Of a stretch of 44,282 bases of DNA, positions 34,037 through 42,500 are shown one piece after another. Position 1 is the first letter of the stretch. The number at the start of each line of letters is the position of its first letter. The position numbers were made by a program, and so were the translations under genes. Below the pieces are notes generated by a model that was not told the DNA's origin, did not search any database, and worked only from the letters and a program-made list of their open reading frames with translations. This DNA comes from Granulosicoccus sp. (GTDB lineage: Bacteria; Pseudomonadota; Gammaproteobacteria; Granulosicoccales; Granulosicoccaceae): contig JALZUD010000083.1 in assembly GCA_023301725.1 (NCBI GenBank), forward strand, positions 1-44,282, in the 5' to 3' direction.

Positions 34037-35323
34037 ATGACGTTTGATCAATTCCAACTATCAGAACCACTGTTAAGGGCACTTGCAGAACTCAACTATA
34101 ATACCCCCACCCCGATACAACACAAAGCCATACCTGTCGTTTTATCCGGCAAAGATGTTCTGGCATGCGCACAAACAGGAAGCGGTAAAACCGCCAGTTA
34201 TTCACTACCCTTGCTGCAGCGCCTAAGCGACGGCCAGCGCCCCCGCAGCAATCAAGCACGATCACTAATTCTGGTACCTACTCGCGAATTGGCGATTCAG
34301 GTTGGCGACAATCTGCGCGATTATAGTGTGCACACCAGTCTGCGGTCCCTGGTGGTGTTTGGCGGCGTGAAGATCAACCCTCAAATGCAAAAACTGCGTG
34401 CTGGTGTGGATATTTTAGTGGCCACGCCCGGTCGATTGATTGATTTGTATCAAAAAAATGCAGTGCGCTTTCAACAACTCGAAACCTTGATTCTGGACGA
34501 AGCAGACCGCATGCTCGACTTGGGTTTCGGAGAAGAGCTTCAAGTCATTCTACAAACGTTACCCAAAAAACGTCAGAACCTGATGTTCTCCGCCACCTTC
34601 AGTTCAGATATCAAAAATCTTGCTACCACCATCGTACAAAAGCCAGTCGAGATTCAGATTGATGCACCCAATACCACCGTACCATCGATCAATCACTGGC
34701 TGGTTCCTGTCGATAAAACGCGCAAACCTCAATTATTGATCCATCTTATCAAGCAGCGTAAATGGTCACGTGCACTGGTGTTCGTTAAAACAAAAAAAGG
34801 TGCCGACCGGCTGGTTAGCGCACTGAGCAAAGCCGATATAACAAGTGCAGCGATTCACGGCGACAAGAGTCAGGCGCTTCGCACAAAAGCACTCGACAGC
34901 TTTAAGCAAAAATCCATCTGTGTGTTGGTCGCGACAGATGTTGCCGCTAGGGGAATTGATATCGACCAATTGCCACAAGTGGTCAACCTCGATTTACCCA
35001 TTGTCGCAAAAGACTACATTCATCGAGTCGGACGCACTGCCCGCGCTGGCGCAGATGGCGAGGCGATTTCATTGGTCTGCTCTGACGAACACAAGCAATT
35101 GATCGACATCGAACAACTACTGAGCAAACTGATTATCCGCAAGCACGAACCGGGTTTTGAACCAGATCATGAAGTTCCTGCATCTCCGTCACCACTGCGA
35201 TCTGTCAAGCCCAAGAGACCAAAAAAGCCTAAAAAACCCAAGGTTTTTGCTTCGCCAGAAAACGAAACTTCAAAAGACACGACAACGCCTGGCCAATCAG
35301 AACGTCACCGGCGAAACCGATAG
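34037..35323 (+). CDS. rhlE: DEAD-box ATP-dependent RNA helicase RhlE-like
   Basis: A 428-residue helicase. All DEAD-box motifs are present in order: Q motif (PTPIQHKAIP), motif I (AQTGSGKT), Ia (PTRELAIQV), GG (FGGVKI), Ib (TPGRLI), II (LDEADRM), III (SATFS), IV (LVFVKTK), V (VATDVAARGIDI) and VI (YIHRVGRTARAG). The C-terminus is a basic Lys/Pro tail (KPKRPKKPKKPK) for RNA binding, as in RhlE. It acts in ribosome assembly or mRNA turnover. It appears monocistronic, starting 63 bases after the GNAT gene. Confidence 0.9.
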   Translation: MTFDQFQLSEPLLRALAELNYNTPTPIQHKAIPVVLSGKDVLACAQTGSGKTASYSLPLLQRLSDGQRPRSNQARSLILVPTRELAIQVGDNLRDYSVHTSLRSLVVFGGVKINPQMQKLRAGVDILVATPGRLIDLYQKNAVRFQQLETLILDEADRMLDLGFGEELQVILQTLPKKRQNLMFSATFSSDIKNLATTIVQKPVEIQIDAPNTTVPSINHWLVPVDKTRKPQLLIHLIKQRKWSRALVFVKTKKGADRLVSALSKADITSAAIHGDKSQALRTKALDSFKQKSICVLVATDVAARGIDIDQLPQVVNLDLPIVAKDYIHRVGRTARAGADGEAISLVCSDEHKQLIDIEQLLSKLIIRKHEPGFEPDHEVPASPSPLRSVKPKRPKKPKKPKVFASPENETSKDTTTPGQSERHRRNR

Positions 35324-35568
35324 CATTACACGAAAACAAAGGCAGATTCTGGTAATTTGGCAGGCGACTGCCACTGCTATGGACGCGTATTTCCAGGGTG
35401 GAAAATCATTGCTTTGCACTACATCCTATATGACTGAATGCTTAGTCAGGAAGTAGACTTCGGAGAACACCGCTGTAATAGCCGGAATTCTCTGAAGTCA
35501 TCTAAACGTCGCTAACCAGCATTGAGTTAGCCTACGACGCCGGACTGTTGCTTTCCCGTTTATGATTT

Positions 35569-36282
35569 CTAGTTAATAGCAAAACAGTAGAACAGACCGT
35601 CACCACCAGTAGATTGTAGGTCTGTCTGGCTGCAGCCAGCTGTACCATGCGCATTTATCCACGACATAGGGTTAGCACCACCACCTTCCCTATCATGGTG
35701 GCCAACAAACGCACTGCCTGCAGCATTACTTGTCCAGTTACCGCATGTTGAATCAGCGGCATCGATTGATGCGGTACCGTCAAGGTTTGTTCCAGTGAGT
35801 ATGTCATGTCGGTTTGGTGTATCTCCCCGCCCATTGATAACAACGCCCACTTCACTGATGGCTGTTTCTTGATTCAAATTATTTGCATCGGAGATCAGAT
35901 TTTCAGTGCTTTGTGCCACAACTACGCCATTTGCGTTGGTCCAGGGGCCTTCGCCGATCCGGTCTATAGCATTGACCCCATCAGCCCCTGTGGTACTCAA
36001 GAATGCACGCCATTCTCGATCTTCTGATCCTGCCGCTGAAGCTAAATTCGCGCAATGTACATCAGCACCTGCAAGACCACCCAAGTTAGCTCCATCCCCT
36101 GGTCCTGCACTGGTCAAGAAAAAATCAAAATCTGTAGTAACAGTCGGCAATGTGTCATCTGTGCCCTCCGACTCACCACCTGTGACTCCCGATGAGTCAT
36201 CGTCATCCGAACTTGAACACGCTGCAGTCAAGAGCGCTGCGCTTAACATTACTGTTCGTAAGGTTGCTGTGTATATCGTCAT
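35569..36282 (-). CDS. Lectin-like surface lipoprotein
   Basis: A 237-residue lipoprotein. The signal ends in LLTAAC and is followed by an acidic Ser/Asp/Gly/Thr linker. The folded domain (~55-237) has FFLTSAGPGDGANLGGLAGA, a Cys in ADVHCANLA, WRAFLSTTG, CGNWTSN and FVGHHDREGGG, and ends in LFYCFAIN. This is the pattern of endostatin/C-type-lectin-like domains (PF07588-like) found in marine bacteria. It may bind carbohydrate at the cell surface. ATG 36282 has GGAG 7 bases upstream; the frame opens 13 codons earlier without support. Confidence 0.72.
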   Translation of the reverse strand: MTIYTATLRTVMLSAALLTAACSSSDDDDSSGVTGGESEGTDDTLPTVTTDFDFFLTSAGPGDGANLGGLAGADVHCANLASAAGSEDREWRAFLSTTGADGVNAIDRIGEGPWTNANGVVVAQSTENLISDANNLNQETAISEVGVVINGRGDTPNRHDILTGTNLDGTASIDAADSTCGNWTSNAAGSAFVGHHDREGGGANPMSWINAHGTAGCSQTDLQSTGGDGLFYCFAIN

Positions 36283-36452
36283 ATTTATCTCCGAGTAGCG
36301 GCTTATGCAGAAGAGATCCAAGGCACCGCGACCCCATTATGCCAATAATTTTTTAACAACACCTATCGAAACATTACCAACCCACTTCATATCCAGTTGA
36401 TGTTCCTAATAAATTACAATGTCAGTATCAAGCGATTTTCCCGCAAATACTT

Positions 36453-37085
36453 ATGGACCGCGCAAACTCACACCAAGACATGAACGATAAAAAACCCTAC
36501 GCACCCTCTGCCGATCGCAACCGGGAAGTTATCCTTGCAGCATTGACGGATGAGCTGACTGACACCGATCATGTATTCGAATTTGGCAGCGGAACCGGCC
36601 AGCATCTTTGTCATTTCGCCGCCAACCGCACAAGCAATACCTGGCAACCATCCGATCTAGCTGTCCGAATTCCGGGCATCAATCTGTGGATAGCTGATTC
36701 AGGGTGTTTGAATATCTTGCCACCAATAGAACTCGATCTGAATTCGGAGCTTCCAATTTCTGCGCATGCAACCGTATGTTACAGCGCGAACACCTTGCAT
36801 ATTGTGAGTTGGCCATTAGTTGATAGGCTGTTCCTGCACGCAGCTACCTTGTTGCCGGCAGGTGGCAAGTTATGCCTTTATGGGCCATGTAAATTTGATG
36901 GAAAATACACCAGCGAAGGCAATCGCGCATTCGATCAGCAACTGCGTAACGAGAATCCAGATAGCGGAATACGCGAATTCAACGATCTGCAGGCATTAGC
37001 GACTCGCCACCGGTTCTCACATAAAAGCACACTCGATATGCCTGCAAATAATCAGTTTTTTGTGTGGGAACGCATTGGGACATAA
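36453..37085 (+). CDS. DUF938 family SAM-dependent methyltransferase
   Basis: A ~210-residue cytosolic methyltransferase-like protein. The DUF938 opening is YAPSADRNREVILAAL. The SAM loop is VFEFGSGTGQHLCHFAA, then TWQPSDLAVRIPGINLW and CYSANTLHIVSW. LCLYGPCKFDGKYTS and the final FFVWERI complete the family pattern. The substrate is unknown. The start may be ATG 36453 or ATG 36480, the latter beginning just before the conserved part. It converges with the DUF2064 gene. Confidence 0.85.
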   Translation: MDRANSHQDMNDKKPYAPSADRNREVILAALTDELTDTDHVFEFGSGTGQHLCHFAANRTSNTWQPSDLAVRIPGINLWIADSGCLNILPPIELDLNSELPISAHATVCYSANTLHIVSWPLVDRLFLHAATLLPAGGKLCLYGPCKFDGKYTSEGNRAFDQQLRNENPDSGIREFNDLQALATRHRFSHKSTLDMPANNQFFVWERIGT

Positions 37086-37134
37086 CGATTACATCACTTC
37101 TCTGTCATCGCGACGACTCGCTTCAGCGACTCAA

Positions 37135-37758
37135 TTACCGGGATAGCTCTGGCCCTTTTTCCAGATTATTTCGTCTGTAAAACTTGTCAAAGGATACTCC
37201 ATCATCGATATCGTGCAGTTGCGACACTTGCGCAACTCGATGTCCGTTCGTGACTGTTTCCAAGGTATCTGTAAGAGCGAATGAGGTTGACCACCGGACA
37301 CCCTGCATAAAGCGCCATCCGGGTGAGCGCATTAACCCACGCCCAACCAGCCAAAAACCGCCATCAAACGCTGGACCAAACACAAGGTCGTTTTGATTAA
37401 GCGCCGAGAACGAAGCTTCAATGTGTGATTTAGAAACTCCGTGTATATCGCTACCAACGATAATGACCTGTTGGTTTTTAAACTGATGCAACACAGCGCG
37501 CATTCTGCTGCCCAGATCACCCTCATTTTGCACCAGCCTAGACATACCAGAAAACAAAGGGTGTCTCGCATCCTGTGCAGACGCCAGCGAAATGTGAGTG
37601 TGCCAGTTGCCAACTCGTAGTTCTTGCATCAGATTAATTAGATTGTTCCGATAGAAGTAGCAGGCATGCAAATTGCCAATATCTTTCGCAAGCCGACGCT
37701 TCACGCGCCCATAGCATGGGGCACGAGCAAAAATCACGACGTGTCGGTTATTCTGCAT
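37135..37758 (-). CDS. DUF2064/TIGR04282-like glycosyltransferase or nucleotidyl transferase
   Basis: A 207-residue protein of the DUF2064 group, related to CofC/MobA-type nucleotidyltransferases and GT-A folds. It opens HVVIFARAPCYGRVKRRLA (FxRxPxxGxxKTRL-like, with Arg for Thr). It contains EGDLGSRM, VIIVGSDIHGVSKSHIEA and DLVFGPAFDGGFWLVG, all characteristic. Homologues sit near TIGR04283 transferases and arsenosugar-type loci, but no arsM or arsS is present here. It lies in a neighbourhood of three other transferase genes. Confidence 0.8.
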   Translation of the reverse strand: MQNNRHVVIFARAPCYGRVKRRLAKDIGNLHACYFYRNNLINLMQELRVGNWHTHISLASAQDARHPLFSGMSRLVQNEGDLGSRMRAVLHQFKNQQVIIVGSDIHGVSKSHIEASFSALNQNDLVFGPAFDGGFWLVGRGLMRSPGWRFMQGVRWSTSFALTDTLETVTNGHRVAQVSQLHDIDDGVSFDKFYRRNNLEKGPELSR

Positions 37759-37828
37759 AGTTTGAGGAACTCATCGCCTTAAACGAAGTCTGTGATGTGT
37801 ATAACAACTTAATTAACAGGGAAATTTG

Positions 37829-38218
37829 ATGCGCCAACAACTACTCACATTTATCACGATTTTTGCGGTGCTTCTTAGCCCGTTAGCGATGGCGTCTGGC
37901 GGGGGCGGTTTCGGTCAGGGAGGCTACTCGCAGAAAAAGGTAGACCAGCAATACGAACTTGGAAGATCATACTATAAGTCTAAGCAAGCAGACGGATCTA
38001 CACTAACTTACTGTCTCAGAAACGGAGATTCGCTGAGTAAGTTATCGAGAAAATCTGTGAGACCATTCAAAAAAGGTCCAGTGTCGGCCTTTGTTGATAG
38101 CCTGTACAGCTGCTCTAATCCCGATCTCAAAATATCGCAACTGGTAAACGACGATCAAGGTGAAGCAATTCTGTACTACCTGAACAAGCGCTTCAAACTA
38201 AAGCTCGAGCAAGGATAG
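37829..38218 (+). CDS. Small periplasmic protein, cytochrome-like without heme site
   Basis: A 129-residue exported protein. The signal peptide (QQLLTFITIFAVLLSPLAMA) is followed by a Gly-rich stretch (SGGGGFGQGGYSQ). The mature part, QQYELGRSYYKSK...YCLRNGDSLSKLSRKSVRPF, looks like a small class-I cytochrome fold with helices at both ends (ILYYLNKRFKLKL). However, the CxxCH heme site is missing; only two Cys remain (TYCLRN, LYSCSN), probably a disulfide. The ATG at 37829 has AGGGA 7 bases upstream. It is ended by the strong hairpin at 38226. Confidence 0.65.
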   Translation: MRQQLLTFITIFAVLLSPLAMASGGGGFGQGGYSQKKVDQQYELGRSYYKSKQADGSTLTYCLRNGDSLSKLSRKSVRPFKKGPVSAFVDSLYSCSNPDLKISQLVNDDQGEAILYYLNKRFKLKLEQG

Positions 38219-38225
38219 TAACAGT

Positions 38226-38253
38226 AGCGTCCTTGCGTATACGCAGGGACGCT
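38226..38253. terminator. Strong hairpin terminator
   Basis: AGCGTCC (38226-38232) pairs with GGACGCT (38247-38253), and between them the 12-base palindrome TGCGTATACGCA extends the stem with one T-G wobble. It starts 8 bases after the stop of the gene at 37829 and precedes the stop of the convergent GT-C gene, so it may act on both strands. The flanking T-run is weak. Confidence 0.65.
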
Positions 38254-38313
38254 TGTGGTTAACGAGCAGGAAGCACAACCCCTAGAGTAAGCATCGGAAT
38301 GTTTCCCCCTACC

Positions 38314-39702
38314 CTACTTAGTTCTGCTTCGACACTTCTGCGCAATCCACACTGTTAAAGGTATCAACAAAACCAGCGCAAACTCAAGAATCAATACACT
38401 AATGGGCAGTTGGAGTGAATCACTGCCAATAGCACCCACGTTACTCCCGTACCAATAGGAGAGAAGCACCGTGTAACTGGCTGTCCATGACCACCAGCGT
38501 GGGTATAGTGCTGCGAAGGGCAAAAGCCAAGTTACATACCAGGGATTTATCACTGGCAGGCAGAGCAAAAATAAAGCGAACAACCAATCACCACGAAAAG
38601 CCGCCGATGACGTTGTCCATTGTTGCAGCTTGCCATCGTCACAAGATCTTGCAGGGCTGGCTTTATAGAATCTGCGGAAAAACACCACCATAACGTAGAG
38701 CACAAAAGTTACCAGCAATATTGCCTTGATACTCGTAAAGCTCAACGAAGGTAAAAGCAGGTAATACAAAGGTGAATTGAATAACCAACTATCAGCCATA
38801 GCAAGCAGGCCTTCTGGAATCCAGATTTTAATTGTGCCGAACGATAATGTGATCAATGCCAGAGATACTAAGGTGGCACCGCCCAGACGCAGCCAGTAGC
38901 CCAAAGCCCAGACTCGAGAGAACAGAAAAGGAACTATCAGTAATGCAAATACTTTTGCCCCCAACGCAAGCCCTAAAGCGAACCCTGCAAGCAAAGCCCG
39001 TTTACGATACGCAGCCACGACACTCACAAACATCAAGGCTATTGAGAAAACGTCGGGGTGGGCTGTGAGCGAGTGTTCCTTGAGTATTAGTGGAGACCAA
39101 GCATAGAGCAACAAAGCATTCCCAGCGCCCAATCGGCTCAGCAGCCATAGAATAACAACATCAGCAAATGCACTCATCAGCTGAAGTGGCCAAATCTCAC
39201 CAGGCGCTACGCGATAAGCCAGCGCGAAAACCCACTGAACCACCGGACCATACACTGTCGCAATTGCAGGGTAGTTAATATATGACAAGATCGTTTCAAA
39301 AATTTCTGGTACATCCTCATCAAAGTATTTTTCGGGAGCATGCGAATATGGATCATTCGTGGTGGCAGTTTGATAGCCATCCCATAGATACCGATAGAAG
39401 TCGTCTTCGAACAACGGGTCTCCAGTTACTGACATGAGCCGCAAAAAGATAGCGGTCAGGAGTATCCAGCGAAAAGGCAATTTGAAACCCTTATGTTGAC
39501 AATGCCACAACACCAGTAGTGTGGCGACCACCATCAGCAAGGCCAACAAAAGGAACTGTATCAATGCTGAATCGCCTGGCTGTCGAGACAACAAGCACAC
39601 ACCCACCCATGCAGATGTAACAACTAACATAGCGCCAAAGAAGAACGTGTTAACCGATATTCCTACAATTCGTTCTATCACCTTAATCGTATACTGAACC
39701 AT
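38314..39702 (-). CDS. GT-C type membrane glycosyltransferase
   Basis: A ~460-residue integral membrane protein with around ten hydrophobic helices. The first large loop carries GDPLFEDDFYRYLWDGYQTA, an acidic motif (DD/ED before YRY-WDG) typical of lipid-dependent GT-C/GT87-like mannosyl- or arabinosyltransferases, and then DPYSHAPEKYFDED and INYPAIATVYGPV. It probably transfers a sugar from a polyprenyl phosphate donor. The GT2 gene next door (divergent) could make that donor. The start is most likely ATG 39702. The frame opens seven codons earlier at TTG, only 5 bases from the divergent start. Confidence 0.8.
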   Translation of the reverse strand: MVQYTIKVIERIVGISVNTFFFGAMLVVTSAWVGVCLLSRQPGDSALIQFLLLALLMVVATLLVLWHCQHKGFKLPFRWILLTAIFLRLMSVTGDPLFEDDFYRYLWDGYQTATTNDPYSHAPEKYFDEDVPEIFETILSYINYPAIATVYGPVVQWVFALAYRVAPGEIWPLQLMSAFADVVILWLLSRLGAGNALLLYAWSPLILKEHSLTAHPDVFSIALMFVSVVAAYRKRALLAGFALGLALGAKVFALLIVPFLFSRVWALGYWLRLGGATLVSLALITLSFGTIKIWIPEGLLAMADSWLFNSPLYYLLLPSLSFTSIKAILLVTFVLYVMVVFFRRFYKASPARSCDDGKLQQWTTSSAAFRGDWLFALFLLCLPVINPWYVTWLLPFAALYPRWWSWTASYTVLLSYWYGSNVGAIGSDSLQLPISVLILEFALVLLIPLTVWIAQKCRSRTK

Positions 39703-39728
39703 TAACAGAGTTACCACTCCCAACGCAC

Positions 39729-40646
39729 ATGTTTAGAGAAAGTACAATCACCGCGGTCATACCCGCGTTAAACGAAGAGCAATCGATCGCTGTCGTTATT
39801 AACGAACTGCTAGCACTAAAAGTGTGTTCGGAATGCGGTTGTGTAATCAAAAATTTATCACAAATTAATAACGTTTTTCAGTCTAACACTCCAGTAATAG
39901 AACCAACAACTTCCACGGGCTGGCCCTGCACTTCGGGCTGCCTTGGTGGCGTCTCGATGACTTTAGTTGATAATATTGTTTTATGCGACAACGGTTCGAC
40001 GGATAACACTGCATCCATTGCCAAAGACTGTGGTGCAATTGTCATAACGGAACCAGAAAAGGGTTATGGTGCCGCCTGCCTTGCAGCCATGAGTGTTCCG
40101 TTAGAAAAAGACATTGTTGTGTTTGTTGACGGGGATCATTCAGTAAACTGTAGCGAACTTCCTGAACTGTTAGAGCCCATCTCATCCGGGGCTGATTTGG
40201 TCATAGGCTCCAGAACACTAGGAAACTGTGAATCGGGCGCACTCTCGATTCCACAAGTACTTGGTAACAGACTTGCCAGCACGCTAATGCGGCTTATCTG
40301 GAAAGAGCGAGTCACTGATCTTGGTCCTTTTCGTGCTGTGCGTAATAGTGTGCTCAATGAATTACAGATGCAAGACAGACAATTTGGTTGGACTGTAGAG
40401 ATGCAGGTTAGAGCCTTCCAATTGAACAAACATGTGGTTGAAGTTCCTGTTAGCACCCGGAAGAGAATCGGTAAGTCAAAAATTAGCGGTACCGTAAGCG
40501 GTGTCGTTGGTGCTTCGAGGGGAATTTTGGGAACCATCGCTAAACTCTACTGGCGTGAATTAACAGCTAAGTATGGGTCCTCAGACTCGGTGAACATTGC
40601 CGGGAACCACGTGGCTAAAGTTCGCGACAATAGCGAGTCTGTGTAG
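39729..40646 (+). CDS. GT2 family glycosyltransferase with Cys-rich insertion
   Basis: A 305-residue GT-A enzyme related to dolichyl/polyprenyl-phosphate sugar synthases. The first strand is ITAVIPALNEEQSI. The nucleotide site is VDNIVLCDNGSTDNT, then EPEKGYGAACLAAM, the DxD motif VVFVDGDHS, and GPFRAVR and FGWTVEMQVRAFQ. Between the first helix (ELLAL, ~30) and VDNIVLCDNGSTD (~80) sits an extra ~49 residues with five Cys (33, 36, 38, 67, 71) that GT2 enzymes normally lack. It probably charges a lipid carrier used by the divergent GT-C transferase. There is no strong ribosome-binding site. The DUF547 gene follows by 48 bases. Confidence 0.85.
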   Translation: MFRESTITAVIPALNEEQSIAVVINELLALKVCSECGCVIKNLSQINNVFQSNTPVIEPTTSTGWPCTSGCLGGVSMTLVDNIVLCDNGSTDNTASIAKDCGAIVITEPEKGYGAACLAAMSVPLEKDIVVFVDGDHSVNCSELPELLEPISSGADLVIGSRTLGNCESGALSIPQVLGNRLASTLMRLIWKERVTDLGPFRAVRNSVLNELQMQDRQFGWTVEMQVRAFQLNKHVVEVPVSTRKRIGKSKISGTVSGVVGASRGILGTIAKLYWRELTAKYGSSDSVNIAGNHVAKVRDNSESV

Positions 40647-40694
40647 TCTTTTTGTGGATATTGAGATTTTGTCAAAAACTGTTCAAATGCATAG

Positions 40695-41561
40695 ATGAAA
40701 AATAGGAAATACATTCTGGGCTTCGTAGCCGCCACGTTGCTTACCACTGTCGCGTTAGGCTATAAATTCTTGGTAGTTGACAGAAACAAGTCAGAGCTCG
40801 ATACGAGGTGGGCTGCCTCTGTTGAAAGCAACGCTGAAGTTTTTGACCATTCAGATTGGCAATTGATACTTGACGACTACTTGGTATCAGATACCGACTC
40901 TGGTGTTAATTTGTTTGATTACAGTGGATTAATTGATGATGGTCGCGAGCCTCTTGATCAATACATCGATACAATGGCATCAGTCGACCCATTGCTATTT
41001 AACCGTGCAGAACAGAAAGCCTATTGGATCAATCTTTACAATGCAGTAACGGTCGCAGTCATCCTCAACAACTATCCTCTGGTCAGCATTACAAACATCG
41101 ACGGAAAAGTGGGCAGCTTTGGTCCTTGGGACAACGACGCGGTGACACTCAATGGAATTAGTCTGAGCCTCAATGATATTGAGCATAGGATTATCAGACC
41201 GCTGTACAACGACTATCGAATCCACTTTGCGGTAAATTGTGCCAGCATTGGCTGCCCTGATCTCGCAACTCAAGCATTTACCTCCGACAATATGGAGCAG
41301 TTGCTAGATACTGGAGCTGCCGAATATGTCGGCCATCCACGCGGTGTCACTGTCAACGGCGATCAATTGCAACTGTCTTCATTGTTTGAATGGTATGGCA
41401 GTGATTTCGGAGCTAATCAAAAGCAGCTACTCGAGACACTAAGCAAGTATGCTGACCCACAAACTAAAAACGCAATGCTGAATTTCAGTGGTAAACCAGA
41501 CTACTTCTACGACTGGTCATTAAACGGCTACTGTAGTGTTGACAATGAATGTGGAAGTTGA
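40695..41561 (+). CDS. DUF547 exported protein
   Basis: A 288-residue protein with an N-terminal signal or anchor helix (GFVAATLLTTVALGYKFLVV) and the DUF547 domain. Key blocks are QKAYWINLYNAVTVAVIL, GISLSLNDIEHRIIRPLY, RIHFAVNCASIGCPDL (conserved NCAS-GCP), SSLFEWYGSDF and FYDWSLN at the end. DUF547 has a papain-like fold predicted to be an enzyme, but its reaction is unknown. Homologues often sit beside TIGR04282/04283-type transferases, as here. It is probably in one unit with the GT2 gene upstream. Confidence 0.85.
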   Translation: MKNRKYILGFVAATLLTTVALGYKFLVVDRNKSELDTRWAASVESNAEVFDHSDWQLILDDYLVSDTDSGVNLFDYSGLIDDGREPLDQYIDTMASVDPLLFNRAEQKAYWINLYNAVTVAVILNNYPLVSITNIDGKVGSFGPWDNDAVTLNGISLSLNDIEHRIIRPLYNDYRIHFAVNCASIGCPDLATQAFTSDNMEQLLDTGAAEYVGHPRGVTVNGDQLQLSSLFEWYGSDFGANQKQLLETLSKYADPQTKNAMLNFSGKPDYFYDWSLNGYCSVDNECGS

Positions 41562-41613
41562 AGAGCATTCGATAGGCCGCTGGCCATACATTAACGAAAT
41601 AAAGAAGGATAAA

Positions 41614-42441
41614 ATGCGTAAAAAATTGTTAGTTGTGTTGCTACTCGGCGGCTCATCGGTGGCTTATGGTGAGGGCTCACCTTGGATTCTAGAAGATGGC
41701 GCAACCAACCTTGGCATCAGCGTGATCTCTGGCTCGTCAGAAGATTTTTTTATTGGTGACACCAGTACTGATCTAGGATCGGACCTCGAAGGCACCTTTA
41801 TCTGGCTGAACGCCAGCCGTGGTTACGACGACATTTGGGCATTTGACGTTCGAACAGGATATGCCGAAACACAATTTGGAACTAATCCAGATGAACAAAG
41901 TGATATTAGCGACACCAGTCTGGGTGTAACCTATCAATTTTTAAATGAGTTTGAACAGGACAACGGCTCACCCACCATATCTGGCCGACTTGGTTATACC
42001 TTTGCAGGAGACTACGAAACTGATCTGATCCATGCTATCGGTGACGGCGCATCCGGTTTTGATGTGAGCCTATTAGTGGGTAAAAATCTCGCGCCTGAAT
42101 TTTCTGTATCTGGTGATCTCACATACCGACAACGCGATAATGATGTGGCCGATGCAGTGAAGTTCCTCCTCAGCGGCAACTACGCAGCCCCCTTGCCAGG
42201 TCTGAGTTTTCAGCTTGGCTATGGGCTTGTCCGTACAGACAGCGACATCGACGTAGCGGGCCCTGGCTTCGGTGTAGAACAGTTTTCACAAACGGATAGA
42301 GATTCTGATTGGTTAATAACAAGCGCCAATTATGGGTTTTCAAATGGTCTTGGCATCAATTTCTCTCTCTCTACCGTCTTAGATGGTAGAAATGTTGCTG
42401 ACACAAACATAGCAACCTTTAGCCTCAGCTATTCTCTATAA
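41614..42441 (+). CDS. Outer-membrane beta-barrel protein
   Basis: A 275-residue protein with a signal peptide (MRKKLLVVLLLGGSSVAYGE). The mature part is made of alternating hydrophobic/polar strands: GTFIWLNASRGYDDIWAFDV, TISGRLGYTFAGDY, FDVSLLVGKNL, VKFLLSGNYAAPL and a last strand ATFSLSYSL ending in Leu. This gives roughly ten to twelve strands, fitting a small barrel of unknown cargo. ATG 41614 has AAGGAT 3 bases upstream. The frame is open 26 codons earlier inside the DUF547 tail. It starts 52 bases after DUF547 and is probably co-transcribed. Confidence 0.78.
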   Translation: MRKKLLVVLLLGGSSVAYGEGSPWILEDGATNLGISVISGSSEDFFIGDTSTDLGSDLEGTFIWLNASRGYDDIWAFDVRTGYAETQFGTNPDEQSDISDTSLGVTYQFLNEFEQDNGSPTISGRLGYTFAGDYETDLIHAIGDGASGFDVSLLVGKNLAPEFSVSGDLTYRQRDNDVADAVKFLLSGNYAAPLPGLSFQLGYGLVRTDSDIDVAGPGFGVEQFSQTDRDSDWLITSANYGFSNGLGINFSLSTVLDGRNVADTNIATFSLSYSL

Positions 42442-42500
42442 GATTCACAACAACTTAAACCTTAGTGATTTTCACGCAAAATGAACCCGCAGGACGCTCC

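Noticed and set aside
35458..35497. CTTCGGAGAA ... TTCTCTGAAG stem after rhlE
   Set aside because: The loop is 20 bases and no T-run follows; it is 135 bases past the stop, so a terminator call is not supported.
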